DNA from: Candidatus Fermentithermobacillaceae bacterium UBA3907
GTDB taxonomy: Bacteria > Bacillota > Sulfobacillia > Fermentithermobacillales > Fermentithermobacillaceae
Direction: 5' to 3'
Length of the DNA: 17,553 bases
Assembly: GCA_002391545.1 (NCBI GenBank)
Contig: DGFF01000105.1
Coordinates: 1 to 17,553 of the forward strand
This document shows positions 7,511 through 15,291 of this stretch, one piece after another. Numbering within the stretch: the first letter of the stretch is position 1; each line of letters starts with the position of its first letter. The notes beneath the pieces are model-generated. The model made no database searches, was not told where the DNA came from, and saw nothing but the letters and a program-made list of their open reading frames with translations. The position numbers and the translations under genes are program-made.

Positions 7511-8527
7511 GTGGCATCTCAAGGATGGACAAAACTCGATGCAACTTTCGAACTAAAAAGCCCTTTACATATAGGTTATATGCCCAGCGGTGGATCGGTA
7601 GTTTCACGTACTAGACCATATGTTCCTGGAAAAAGATTTTGGGGTGCTGTTACCAAAGAAGCAACTGAGCGTCTGTTTCGGGCGCCTACCGGGAAGGAGT
7701 ACAAAGCCGTTGGAGATGCGATAAAAGAGAATTTCAGGTTTTCCTACTTTTTCATTTCCGAAGAGGACGAGGTGTATTATCCCGATTATGCCAGCGGAGG
7801 GCTTGTATATGGCTTCGAAAAGAGCATATCTAAGGAAGAGTTTGAGCACAGATTCATAGAAAGTAGAGTATTGACGGCTGTGGATCCATCTACAGGAACT
7901 GCAGTTTTCGGTTCGCTTCATGAAGTGGAATACATAAAGAACCGTCACCAAGATAGCACGGGTAGAATCATAGATACTCAGATTACAGGCTCTATTTGGT
8001 TGAAAAAAGGAACTGCTCTTCCGTGCCAAGACGGCAATGCCCTCCTTGAGGTAAGAGATGATGGCATATTTGCAAAAGGAGAATTGAATTTATTAGAAGG
8101 CTTATGCATAGGTGGAGAACAAAAATATGGGTTTGGCAGAACGATCATATTGGGCGTAAAGGAAGCTCAACCCGGTTATGTATATAAAGAAGACCTGAAC
8201 GGGGAAGAAGTAACAGTACGGATACCCTTTGGACAACCTGCATTTTCCCATGTAAAGTGCGCTTCGGCAGAAGGCGGTGACGGTAAGCCGCGTTTTGCCT
8301 TCAAAGGAGACATAGACTTTATTAGCGGAAGGGAGTACGGTTCGCGCGGAAAACGGTTTGAAAGGCCCGGAGAAGTTGTAGTCGCGCCTAATTATTTTTT
8401 CGCTCCTGGTACTCGGTTCTTCAGTTTGGAGGAGCTAAACCAGGCTAAGGAACTATGTTTTGAAATCAAATATGACGGTACCATAGAGTATGTTGGGATA
8501 GATTCCGGTGATATGCATTTTGCGTGA
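7511..8527 (+). CDS. RAMP protein, Cmr3/Cas5-like, type III-C
   Basis: A 338-residue RAMP protein, probably the Cas5-group subunit that caps the crRNA 5' handle next to Cas10. It begins with the RAMP strand FELKSPLHIGYMPSGG (13-28), followed by RTRPYVPGKRFWGAVTKE. The glycine-rich loop GGEQKYGFGR lies at 201-210. The C-terminal third (APNYFFAPGTRFFSLEEL, then EIKYDGTIEYVG) forms a second domain. Its place as last gene matches the cmr3-type gene of Methanothermobacter-like III-C operons. The start is GTG 7511, one base after the cmr5 stop, with a GGGGTGA site overlapping the end of cmr5. A decayed second copy of its C-terminus lies at 10083-10196. Csx10-like is the main alternative label. Confidence 0.75.
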   Translation: MASQGWTKLDATFELKSPLHIGYMPSGGSVVSRTRPYVPGKRFWGAVTKEATERLFRAPTGKEYKAVGDAIKENFRFSYFFISEEDEVYYPDYASGGLVYGFEKSISKEEFEHRFIESRVLTAVDPSTGTAVFGSLHEVEYIKNRHQDSTGRIIDTQITGSIWLKKGTALPCQDGNALLEVRDDGIFAKGELNLLEGLCIGGEQKYGFGRTIILGVKEAQPGYVYKEDLNGEEVTVRIPFGQPAFSHVKCASAEGGDGKPRFAFKGDIDFISGREYGSRGKRFERPGEVVVAPNYFFAPGTRFFSLEELNQAKELCFEIKYDGTIEYVGIDSGDMHFA

Positions 8528-9385
8528 TAGAAAGACTTGAACCTTAGATTGGAAATCAGCCAACGCTGTGCGAGTTGAAGCCGATGAATTGGGGTAGGCA
8601 GGTTCATTGTCTTTACGCTACATATGATCAAAAGCAAGCCGTTCTAGTTCGGAATGCATTTAAGGCGTGGAGTTTTTGGCGAGTAAAAACGCTGGGGCAA
8701 GCCAGTACTAGTGGTGTTTCCCAAGGCAGACGTTTTTTGAACTGCATTTCTTCGAGCCAACAAGGCGAGCCCCAAGCTGATTAAGTCCATGTCCTTGTGT
8801 AATCCTACCCTCGGCTAGATACATTTCTAAAAGATCCTCGTTAGCTTGTGTGTTTGTCCAGAAATCTGACTTTCACGCCAGGCAGAGTATTCTTCGATAT
8901 CAAAGCATCTCCTGCCTGTGGTCCATTTTTCGTCCTTTAGGCTGTTTGGTGTGGCATCTTTTCCATGTAACTCCTGGAAAATGCTGCATAATTGCTCTTG
9001 CCAGGCCTCTATGGTCGTAAGACGTGACGATGTCTATGCCATGCAAACTTCTATCTTTAAGCCTGCTCAAGAATTCACTGCAACCAGCTTCCGATTCTGT
9101 ATCACACCATCATGCTTAATACTTCACGGTAACTGTCCGCATTGATCTCTACTGCTTACGCAATTGGGTGGATCAAACTTAGTAATTTACACACAAATAT
9201 GGACTCGACCTATCTTATCTGGTACAACGAAACGGGGATCAGGTTATCATTACAGAGCAAGGCCTGTCACAACGCAGTCAAGGTTTTGATTGTCAATTTA
9301 AGGAGTCTAAGGAAACGTCCCAACCTGCTTATGGGTTTTTAATGTGTCCGGTAACGATTGATCCCAGATTCATAGGAGTGCAAAA
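8528..9385. other. 858-bp intergenic stretch with decayed DNA
   Basis: No intact gene is supported here. Short open frames on either strand lack Shine-Dalgarno sites and family features. The part from about 8930 to 9160 is a minus-strand transposase remnant, listed separately. From 8700 to 8930 the minus strand shows protein-like runs broken by a frameshift (GDALISKNTLPGVKVRFLDK, then ANEDLLEMYLAEGRITQGHG), whose family I do not recognise. I see no clear terminator after the effector operon and no tRNA. The last bases hold the Shine-Dalgarno site (AGGAG at 9374-9378) of the next gene. Confidence 0.6.
8930..9160 (-). pseudogene. IS256-family transposase remnant
   Basis: Read on the minus strand from about 9155, the frames give AVEINADSYREVLSMMV, then after a frameshift DTESEAGCSEFLSRLKDRSLHGIDIV, and then TSYDHRGLARAIMQHFPGVTWKRCHTKQ. 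These follow in order the central IS256/Mutator core (GYREVLG, then DSExExxWxxFLxxLKxRGLxGVxLVxSDxHxGLxxAIxxxFPGxxWQRCxxHF). The expected catalytic Asp before His reads Y-D-H here. Frameshifts and stops show it is dead. The N-terminus, C-terminus and terminal inverted repeats are not recognisable. A related fragment, inverted, lies at 15414-15459. Confidence 0.8.
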
Positions 9386-10039
9386 ATGAATAGCAAAAGA
9401 AACAGTGATATTCGTAGGATCACAGGCAAAGATTTGAAGGAGAAGGCTAAGCCCACTGGTAATTTCGTTCCTGTCGAAATCGACAACGTCTATGAATTGT
9501 GCCAGGTAATGGGCGAATTCTTTTATGGCAAAAAACATGAATGGGTCGCCGTTTGCTTTTTAGACGAGAACTTTAGGTGCAAACTTATTTGGTTTAACAA
9601 AGGTGCAGATCATCGTTCAGTTCCACTCCTGATTACTCCGGGAGAAGCAATATCCATAGCAAAATCCAATCACCTAAAATATTTAATAATAATGCACAAC
9701 CACCCTCTTTCTTCAAAAATAATACCTGATTATGGAACCCGGCGAAGGAATATAGAGGCAAGATACTTTTATAAGGAACAACTTAGGGATTTTAGTGGCG
9801 CAGACAAAGCAGCTGCACGCTTCTGGTCTGATTCACTTAAAATGGAAGGTATTGGATATGCAGACGTAGTATTTGTTGCAGGTGATTATCGAATTGAAGG
9901 CGACAAAGAAATAATAAAAAACCTAAAATCTAACAGACCATTCCTAGAAAAGTTGGACACACCGGGAGGCTGCTTATCTTGGACGCTCCTTATATCAATC
10001 AGCATTGTTTGTGTGGCACTAGGTATAATACTGAACTAG
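9386..10039 (+). CDS. JAMM/RadC-like protein with C-terminal TM anchor
   Basis: A 217-residue protein that I place in the JAB/MPN superfamily with moderate confidence. The segment TPGEAISIAKSNHLKYLIIMHNHP (ending at residue 107) resembles RadC and JAMM metalloproteases: a Glu in the preceding helix, a hydrophobic strand, then H104-N-H106-P. The third metal ligand is not standard. RadC has Asp 11 residues after the second His, whereas here Asp115 is 9 after it and residue 117 is Gly, so activity is uncertain. After a charged middle region the protein ends in a hydrophobic helix (about 196-216) with no residues beyond it, so it looks tail-anchored with the domain in the cytoplasm. Start ATG 9386 has AGGAG 7 bases upstream. 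It stands alone between an IS256 remnant and a broken type III gene tail. A link to the CRISPR system is only inference. Confidence 0.55.
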   Translation: MNSKRNSDIRRITGKDLKEKAKPTGNFVPVEIDNVYELCQVMGEFFYGKKHEWVAVCFLDENFRCKLIWFNKGADHRSVPLLITPGEAISIAKSNHLKYLIIMHNHPLSSKIIPDYGTRRRNIEARYFYKEQLRDFSGADKAAARFWSDSLKMEGIGYADVVFVAGDYRIEGDKEIIKNLKSNRPFLEKLDTPGGCLSWTLLISISIVCVALGIILN

Positions 10040-10082
10040 TTATGTGGACGACACAATCTTTCAGGACGTTACTCCCAGATAC

Positions 10083-10196
10083 CGTGTTGTTTCTCTCGGA
10101 GGTATGAGCAACACTTTGAAACCAAAAGAGATGAACTGATACAATGAAGCCGTTGAAATCAAACACGACGAAACTATGGAATACGTCGGGATGAAA
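10083..10196 (+). pseudogene. broken copy of the Cmr3-like RAMP C-terminus
   Basis: A single frame reads RVVSLGGMSN near its start and EIKHDETMEYVGM near its end. The Cmr3-like protein of the operon has RFFSLEELNQ and EIKYDGTIEYVGI in the same order about 1.7 kb upstream (8411-8500). The remnant has about 8 extra codons between the two blocks and an in-frame TGA at 10137-10139. It is therefore the decayed end of a paralogous gene, not a recent exact duplication. It ends about 40 bases before the next gene. Confidence 0.65.
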
Positions 10197-10234
10197 CTTT
10201 TCCCAAACTGGCACCAAAGATTGGAGATTTCAAA

Positions 10235-11242
10235 ATGCACCAAATTTCAGGATTACCTAGGGCTCAGTTAGGCCTGTGGCCTACACCCATACACAAACTA
10301 GATAGACTGGGTGAAGACATCGGCCACCCTAATCTTTACATAAAGCGAGACGATCTATCCGGATTAGGTCTCGGAGGCAACAAAACTCGCAGTCTTGAGT
10401 TCCTCTTAGGTGACGCTCTAGACAAACGAGCCGATATCATAATCACCGCAGGAGGACTTCAATCCAACCTATGTGCCCTAACAGCCGCCGCGTGCTGCAA
10501 GATCGGCGTAGATTGTATCTTAGTCCATAACGATGAAGAGCCAGCTCTGCTCCAAGGGAACATGCTTCTTAATCACCTTTTCGGTGCACGTTCGGTTTTC
10601 ATAGGCAAAACTGACGAAAAGGCAAGGACCTTCCAGATGGAGCAAATTGCCCAAGAACTAAAGAACCAAGGCAGAAATCCATATATTATACATAACGGCG
10701 CATCAACGCCGCTAGGCAGCCTTGGATACGCCAGCGCCGCGTTTGAGCTTTCCGAACAATGCAAAAAAGAAAACCTGCCCATCAAGCACATAGGCATGGT
10801 AGGAGCCATGGGAGGCACCGCTAGCGGATTTATCTTGGGGAACGCTCTTTTGGGCAATCCATTTCACGTCCATGTTATAAGCGTAGAATATCCAAAGAGC
10901 GTATTAGACGAAATCATCCTGAACCTTACCGGGGAAGCTTACAAACTAATCTCCGAAAACCTCGTAGGTAAAGATCACCTTTTTCCCCTAGAAACTCGTT
11001 TCACAACGTACGAAGAATACCTAGGAGAAGGCTACGGCATTCCTACCCCTGTTTCCAGAGAAACATTGTACAAACTGCCTCGCAAAGAAGGCATTCTCCT
11101 GGAAGACGTATATACATCCAAAACCCTTGGGGGATTCTTAGACCTTATATCCCGTGGGATCATACCCCCTCATGAAGGCGCTTGTTACATCCACACAGGT
11201 GGGTTAGGTTCCTTGTTCGCCCAAAAGGTAATTGACTTCTGA
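10235..11242 (+). CDS. PLP enzyme, D-cysteine desulfhydrase / ACC deaminase family
   Basis: A 335-residue fold-type II PLP enzyme, full length for the family. KRDDLSGLGLGGNKTRSLEFLL holds the Schiff-base lysine K50, and TAGGLQSNLCALTAAA (Q76-S77-N78) is the substrate and cofactor loop. GAMGGTASGF should bind the PLP phosphate and HTGGLGSLFA lies near the C-terminus. Members cleave D-cysteine to pyruvate, sulfide and ammonia, or deaminate 1-aminocyclopropane-1-carboxylate and related D-amino acids; sequence alone does not fix the substrate. In an anaerobe next to peptidases, D-cysteine or other D-amino-acid breakdown is more likely. ATG 10235 has GGAG at 10223-10226, 8 bases upstream. It is cytoplasmic, with no signal peptide. 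It is followed by 243 bases without genes, so it is probably its own unit. Confidence 0.85.
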   Translation: MHQISGLPRAQLGLWPTPIHKLDRLGEDIGHPNLYIKRDDLSGLGLGGNKTRSLEFLLGDALDKRADIIITAGGLQSNLCALTAAACCKIGVDCILVHNDEEPALLQGNMLLNHLFGARSVFIGKTDEKARTFQMEQIAQELKNQGRNPYIIHNGASTPLGSLGYASAAFELSEQCKKENLPIKHIGMVGAMGGTASGFILGNALLGNPFHVHVISVEYPKSVLDEIILNLTGEAYKLISENLVGKDHLFPLETRFTTYEEYLGEGYGIPTPVSRETLYKLPRKEGILLEDVYTSKTLGGFLDLISRGIIPPHEGACYIHTGGLGSLFAQKVIDF

Positions 11243-11257
11243 ACCCAAATTCGTTCT

Positions 11258-11277
11258 TACTAAGCGCTACTAAGCGC
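11258..11277 (+). repeat. 10-bp tandem repeat
   Basis: TACTAAGCGC occurs twice head to tail directly after the PLP gene. The AAGCGCT core is partly self-complementary. No T-run follows, so a terminator is not supported. The rest of the gap up to 11485 shows nothing I can name. Confidence 0.5.
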
Positions 11278-11485
11278 TTTGCGCCATTTAACATTTCTAA
11301 TCCATCATTAGATCTTACGAAGGATTGAAAAAGCCTTTTCTAGAAAGAGTGTGATAAGGCGGCAATCAGCCCATCAATTATGATTTGGCTCCAAAACTGT
11401 TCACTTATGAATACGACCGCCATGTAATTTTCCGGCTCATGATTATAGGTTTTAGGCAGTCAAAGCAAAAAAGAGGTGCATTTTC

Positions 11486-13156
11486 GTGAAAACTCAAGAA
11501 ATGAAACATAGTATCGATTCATTGTTTGCTAAATGGGATAGACCTGACTCGCCGGGCGCAGCCGTTTTGGTTATGAAAGACGGAAAGATAGTGCACAGCA
11601 AGGGATACGGTTATTCAAACCTCGAATATGATGTCCCTATAACGCCCGATACTGTATTTCACGTGGCCTCAGTATCCAAACAGTTCACAGCCATGGCTGT
11701 AGCCATACTTGCTAAAGAAGGACGAATTTCTTTAGATGACGAGGTCAAAAAGTACATACCCGAGATGCCAGAATTTGAACATCCCATAACCATACGCCAT
11801 CTACTACATCAGGTGAGCGGATTGAGAGACCAGTGGGAGCTCCTTACGATGGCAGGCTGGAGGATGGATGACGTTATCACCATGGGTCACTTAATGAAAA
11901 TCATCACCCATCAAAAAGAATTAAACTTCGAACCTGGTTCGAGATTCCTCTACTCCAATTCTGGGTATACTCTACTCGCCGTTATAGTCCAGCGCGTATC
12001 TGGGATCCCTTTTCCGGATTACATGCAAAAAACGATCTTTGAACCCCTAGGCATGAATGACTCTCACATTCACTACGACCATCAACTCATAGTGAAGAAT
12101 AAAGCGGAGTCCTATTCTCCAAAGCCAGGCGGTACGTTCAGAAAAAGCGTTCTAAACTACGCAAATTTCGGTGCCACCAGTCTATTTACAACCGTAGAAG
12201 ACTTGGCCAAATGGCTGACCAACTATGCCCACCCCAAAGTAGGTGGACCTGAAGTGATTTCTCAGATGAAAGAAGGTTACACCCTCACGGGCGGAAAAAA
12301 GATAGACTACGGCTTTGGGATGATATCCAAAGAGTACCGCAAGTTAAAACTCATCTACCACACAGGTTCAGATGCTGGGTTTAGGGCGTACGTTGGAGGT
12401 TTTCCCGAAATAGACTTAGGTGTAGTCATACTTTCCAACGTTAGTAGTTTCCCTAGGGAGCCTATGGCCATGAAGATCGCAGACCTTTTCATAGATGAAG
12501 AACCAAATGCGCACATAAGGTTCCCAAAGCCGCAGCCTAAGAAGATGAAACATCTATCTTGTCCCGGCACTTATCTTGTGAAATCCTTGGGTAAGTTAGT
12601 AGAGATTAACCTTACCGATAAAGGACTCACAGTAACTATGGAAGGGTGGGACGAGGCGCGCCTTTTGGTTAACACAGGACAAATAGAAAGAGGAGAAGCG
12701 CTGCCTCAAGGCGAGTTTCTCGAGACCGACGTTTTTGCCACAGAAGATAGAGAAATCCTAATTACCTTCATAAGCCAGGAGACCAAAGAAGATGAGCTTA
12801 TGCCCAGCCCTTACCAGATCCTCATAAACACCTATGATGAGGAACTAGGCGGCTTGAAAGTGGAAGTCGTCGATCTTAAAGAAGAGGATCTCCGCGAATA
12901 TGTTGGAACTTACTTTAGCGAAGAACTTGGCACCGCATACACCCTTTTTGTATCTCAGGGTCACCTAATCGCAGGTCACAGACGTCACGAAGATGCGATC
13001 CTTATACCTTCAGGCAAAGACCAATTCCATGGAAAAACAGGGCCTTTGAGCAGGTTAGACTTTGTACGAGATGAAAGAGGCAACATTTTGGGTTTTAAGA
13101 ATACAGGCAATAGGGCGTTTAACGTAAGATTCCATTTCAAAAGTGAGGCGGTCTAA
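11486..13156 (+). CDS. serine hydrolase, beta-lactamase class C / D-peptidase fold
   Basis: A 556-residue penicillin-recognising serine hydrolase. The three active-site motifs are present: SVSK at 62-65 (nucleophile S62, K65), YSN at 156-158, and HTG at 292-294 in place of KTG. The catalytic domain covers about 10-350. The last 200 residues look like one or two beta-barrel (lipocalin-like) domains, as in D-aminopeptidase and Pab87-type enzymes. No signal peptide is seen, so a cytoplasmic peptidase or esterase is more likely than a secreted lactamase. The start is GTG 11486, with AGAGGTG at 11472-11478 seven bases upstream; a second Met at codon 6 is possible. Neighbours (PLP enzyme, two M81 peptidases) suggest use of D-amino-acid peptides. 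The exact substrate cannot be read from the sequence. Confidence 0.87.
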   Translation: MKTQEMKHSIDSLFAKWDRPDSPGAAVLVMKDGKIVHSKGYGYSNLEYDVPITPDTVFHVASVSKQFTAMAVAILAKEGRISLDDEVKKYIPEMPEFEHPITIRHLLHQVSGLRDQWELLTMAGWRMDDVITMGHLMKIITHQKELNFEPGSRFLYSNSGYTLLAVIVQRVSGIPFPDYMQKTIFEPLGMNDSHIHYDHQLIVKNKAESYSPKPGGTFRKSVLNYANFGATSLFTTVEDLAKWLTNYAHPKVGGPEVISQMKEGYTLTGGKKIDYGFGMISKEYRKLKLIYHTGSDAGFRAYVGGFPEIDLGVVILSNVSSFPREPMAMKIADLFIDEEPNAHIRFPKPQPKKMKHLSCPGTYLVKSLGKLVEINLTDKGLTVTMEGWDEARLLVNTGQIERGEALPQGEFLETDVFATEDREILITFISQETKEDELMPSPYQILINTYDEELGGLKVEVVDLKEEDLREYVGTYFSEELGTAYTLFVSQGHLIAGHRRHEDAILIPSGKDQFHGKTGPLSRLDFVRDERGNILGFKNTGNRAFNVRFHFKSEAV

Positions 13157-13229
13157 AGAATAAGTCTCAGTTCAACGTGCGTGAAGACTGTCTCTCAAAA
13201 GAACTACGTAGAAAAGGAGATGTATCAGG

Positions 13230-14723
13230 ATGGCACGCCGTTTTGCAGTGGGTCAGATTAGTCACGAAACAAATTCCTTTAGCCCCATAAAGACAGATCT
13301 ATCGTGTTTCACGGAAGGTGGCTATTACCTGGGTGAAGAGGTAATAGAGAAACTCCAAGGAACCCGCACGCCCATTGGAGGGTTCATCGATTTTGCTAAG
13401 AAAACCGGCAATGAAGTGGTCCCTACAGTAGCTGCCTCAGCGTCTCCGTCGGGAATTGTCACTAAAGAAGCGTATGAAACCCTAAAGACCCAGCTTATCG
13501 ACGGTATCAAAAAAGCGGGGAAGGTCGATGGGGTACTTTTAGCTCTTCACGGGGCTATGGTAGCAGATGGAACTCCCGATGCAGAAGGGGATATCCTAAG
13601 AAGCGTAAGAGAGGTTGTCGGCGAGAAGGTTCCGGTTGTGTCTACTTTGGATTTTCACGCCAATGTGACAGATGCCATGGTTAATTACTCTGACGGACTG
13701 TTTGGTTACAACACCTATCCTCACATTGATGGCTGGGAAAGGGCTGTCGAGGCTTTTGAATTTTCCCTCAGGTTGCTTGATAAGGATATTAACCCTGTAA
13801 GTTATGTAGTAAGACCTCCGCTGGCTCCGGGCGTGGTTCCTTTTCGTACAGGATCTGGACCGTGTAAGGCCCTTATGGAACAGGCTTTTGAATACGAAAA
13901 AGAACCCGGAGTTATAAATGTAAGCGTATATGGAGGTTTCGTATACTCGGATATAGAGGAAGCGGGTCTTTCTTTTTTGGCTACTACTGACGGAGATGAG
14001 GAAAAGGCAAGGGAAATTGCCCAGAGCCTTGCCCAGATGGCATGGGATATGAGGGATGAGCTTAAGACAGAGATGCTCAGTCCGTCTCAAGCGGTGAAAT
14101 ATGCCATTGAAGCGAAACGACGCCCAATCGTGCTGGCTGATGTAGCTGATAACGTAGGCGGCGGCGCATCAGGGGACGGAACAGAAATACTCAGATGTTT
14201 GATCGAGCAAAACGCCCAAGATGCAGTAGTTATAACTATCCCTGATAAAGAAGGGGTAGAAGAAGGTTTTCGTGTAGGGGTAGGAGGTAAATTTGATTTC
14301 CCGATAGGCGGTAAATTTGACGACAAACACGGTTTACCTGTTAGGGTCCGGGGGGCTGTAAGGCTCCTTTCCGACGGTTGGTTTGTGCATAGAGGGCCCA
14401 TGTCTACCGGTCTTAGATCATGTATCGGGAAAACTGCCGTGATTCAAAGCGGAGGCGTAGAAATCATAGTTAACGAAAGGCGGGTTCAACCTGTAGACGT
14501 AGAAGTGCCTCGATCGGTGGGGATTGATCCTTCCTACCGGAAAATCGTGGTTATAAAATCGGCTGTACACTATAGAGCGTCATATGAACCTATTGCTGCA
14601 GAAATCATAGAGGTAGATGGACCAGGTCTGAGCAGTCCTAACCTCTCCCGTTTCACTTTTAGTCATATTCGTCGGCCGATCTTCCCAATAGATAGAGAAG
14701 TCTCGTGGGATTTGGTAAAGTAG
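13230..14723 (+). CDS. M81 family metallopeptidase (MlrC-like)
   Basis: A 497-residue zinc peptidase of family M81, whose founding member MlrC opens linear microcystin and other small peptides. HETNSF at 12-17 is the family N-terminal signature, LHGAM lies at 106-110, DFHAN gives D141 and H143, and YNTYPHID gives H165. The D-x-H and later His spacing (2 and 22 residues) equals that of the MlrC zinc ligands D167, H169 and H191, so the metal site looks intact. The C-terminal half contains ADVADNVGGGASGDGTEIL, the conserved MlrC C-domain loop. AAGGAG at 13214-13219 precedes the ATG. It is 73 bases after the serine hydrolase gene and 49 bases before a permease gene, so an operon is likely. The substrate is probably a modified or D-residue peptide rather than microcystin. 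Confidence 0.9.
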   Translation: MARRFAVGQISHETNSFSPIKTDLSCFTEGGYYLGEEVIEKLQGTRTPIGGFIDFAKKTGNEVVPTVAASASPSGIVTKEAYETLKTQLIDGIKKAGKVDGVLLALHGAMVADGTPDAEGDILRSVREVVGEKVPVVSTLDFHANVTDAMVNYSDGLFGYNTYPHIDGWERAVEAFEFSLRLLDKDINPVSYVVRPPLAPGVVPFRTGSGPCKALMEQAFEYEKEPGVINVSVYGGFVYSDIEEAGLSFLATTDGDEEKAREIAQSLAQMAWDMRDELKTEMLSPSQAVKYAIEAKRRPIVLADVADNVGGGASGDGTEILRCLIEQNAQDAVVITIPDKEGVEEGFRVGVGGKFDFPIGGKFDDKHGLPVRVRGAVRLLSDGWFVHRGPMSTGLRSCIGKTAVIQSGGVEIIVNERRVQPVDVEVPRSVGIDPSYRKIVVIKSAVHYRASYEPIAAEIIEVDGPGLSSPNLSRFTFSHIRRPIFPIDREVSWDLVK

Positions 14724-14736
14724 ACGATAATTTGCG

Positions 14737-14763
14737 CCCTTTTTATAGCGCTTAGAAAAAGGG
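14737..14763 (+). promoter_or_regulatory. hairpin that would cover the permease RBS
   Basis: CCCTTTTT (14737-14744) is an exact complement of AAAAAGGG (14756-14763), with an 11-base loop containing AGCGCT. The 3' arm runs into the G-run 14761-14766 that serves as Shine-Dalgarno site for the TTG start at 14773. Folding would hide the ribosome site. No T-run follows, so it is not a standard terminator. Function is inferred. Confidence 0.45.
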
Positions 14764-14772
14764 GGGTTAATC

Positions 14773-15291
14773 TTGTTAGGGAATATTTTTGATTCTACTA
14801 CTTTGGGGTTCATCATAGCCGCAATTGTGCTGTTTGTAGTGTTGTGCGCAAAAGACGTGTCAGTTGCTGTATCTGCAACTAAAGATGGGCTCACGTTGTT
14901 TTTTAGATACGTTATCCTTATCGTTTGTGCCATGCTGGTAGCGACTTACGTCCAAGCTCTTATTCCTAAGGAACTCATAACAGCGTACTTGGGTAAACAA
15001 TCTGGACTAAAAGGGATTTTCTTAGGCAGCGTTATAGGAGGTCTGACGCCTGGTTCGCCTTACGCAGCTATGCCATTTTTCGCGGGAATAATGCGCATGG
15101 GCGCCAGCGTTCCTACGGGGGTGGCCATGGTGTGCGCCTGGGGCTTATGGTCTATTGGAAGGCTTCCCTTTGAAGTTGCAGTGATGGGATCTAAGTTTAC
15201 TATGATACAGGTTGTAAGCAGCATCCTTCTTCCGGTAGTTGCAGGGTTAATGGCCCTTGTCCTGCAGTCTTTCAAGTTTTTCTCCCCTTGA
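14773..15291 (+). CDS. small membrane permease, YraQ/DUF318-like
   Basis: A 172-residue integral membrane protein with about five hydrophobic helices (roughly 11-27, 45-63, 79-105, 112-129 and 145-166). The segment YLGKQSGLKGIFLGSVIGGLTPGSPYAAMP is the recognisable part. It resembles the conserved core of the ArsP/YraQ (DUF318) permease group, in which a glycine- and proline-rich re-entrant loop lies in the membrane. The length matches single-module members, about half of the two-module ones, so it probably works as a dimer. The start is TTG 14773 after a run of six G (14761-14766). It lies between two M81 peptidase genes, which suggests transport of a peptide, amino acid or breakdown product. 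The substrate is unknown and the family assignment is moderate. Confidence 0.6.
   Translation: MLGNIFDSTTLGFIIAAIVLFVVLCAKDVSVAVSATKDGLTLFFRYVILIVCAMLVATYVQALIPKELITAYLGKQSGLKGIFLGSVIGGLTPGSPYAAMPFFAGIMRMGASVPTGVAMVCAWGLWSIGRLPFEVAVMGSKFTMIQVVSSILLPVVAGLMALVLQSFKFFSP

Noticed and set aside
8575..9342. Three plus-strand open frames of 66-75 codons (8575-8784, 8918-9145, 9142-9342)
   Set aside because: They lack Shine-Dalgarno sites and family features, and one lies opposite the transposase remnant, whose minus-strand reading explains the sequence better.
11325..11355. TTGAAA followed by GTGTGATAAG as a promoter for the serine hydrolase gene
   Set aside because: Spacing and the -10 element are poor, so it is not better than chance.
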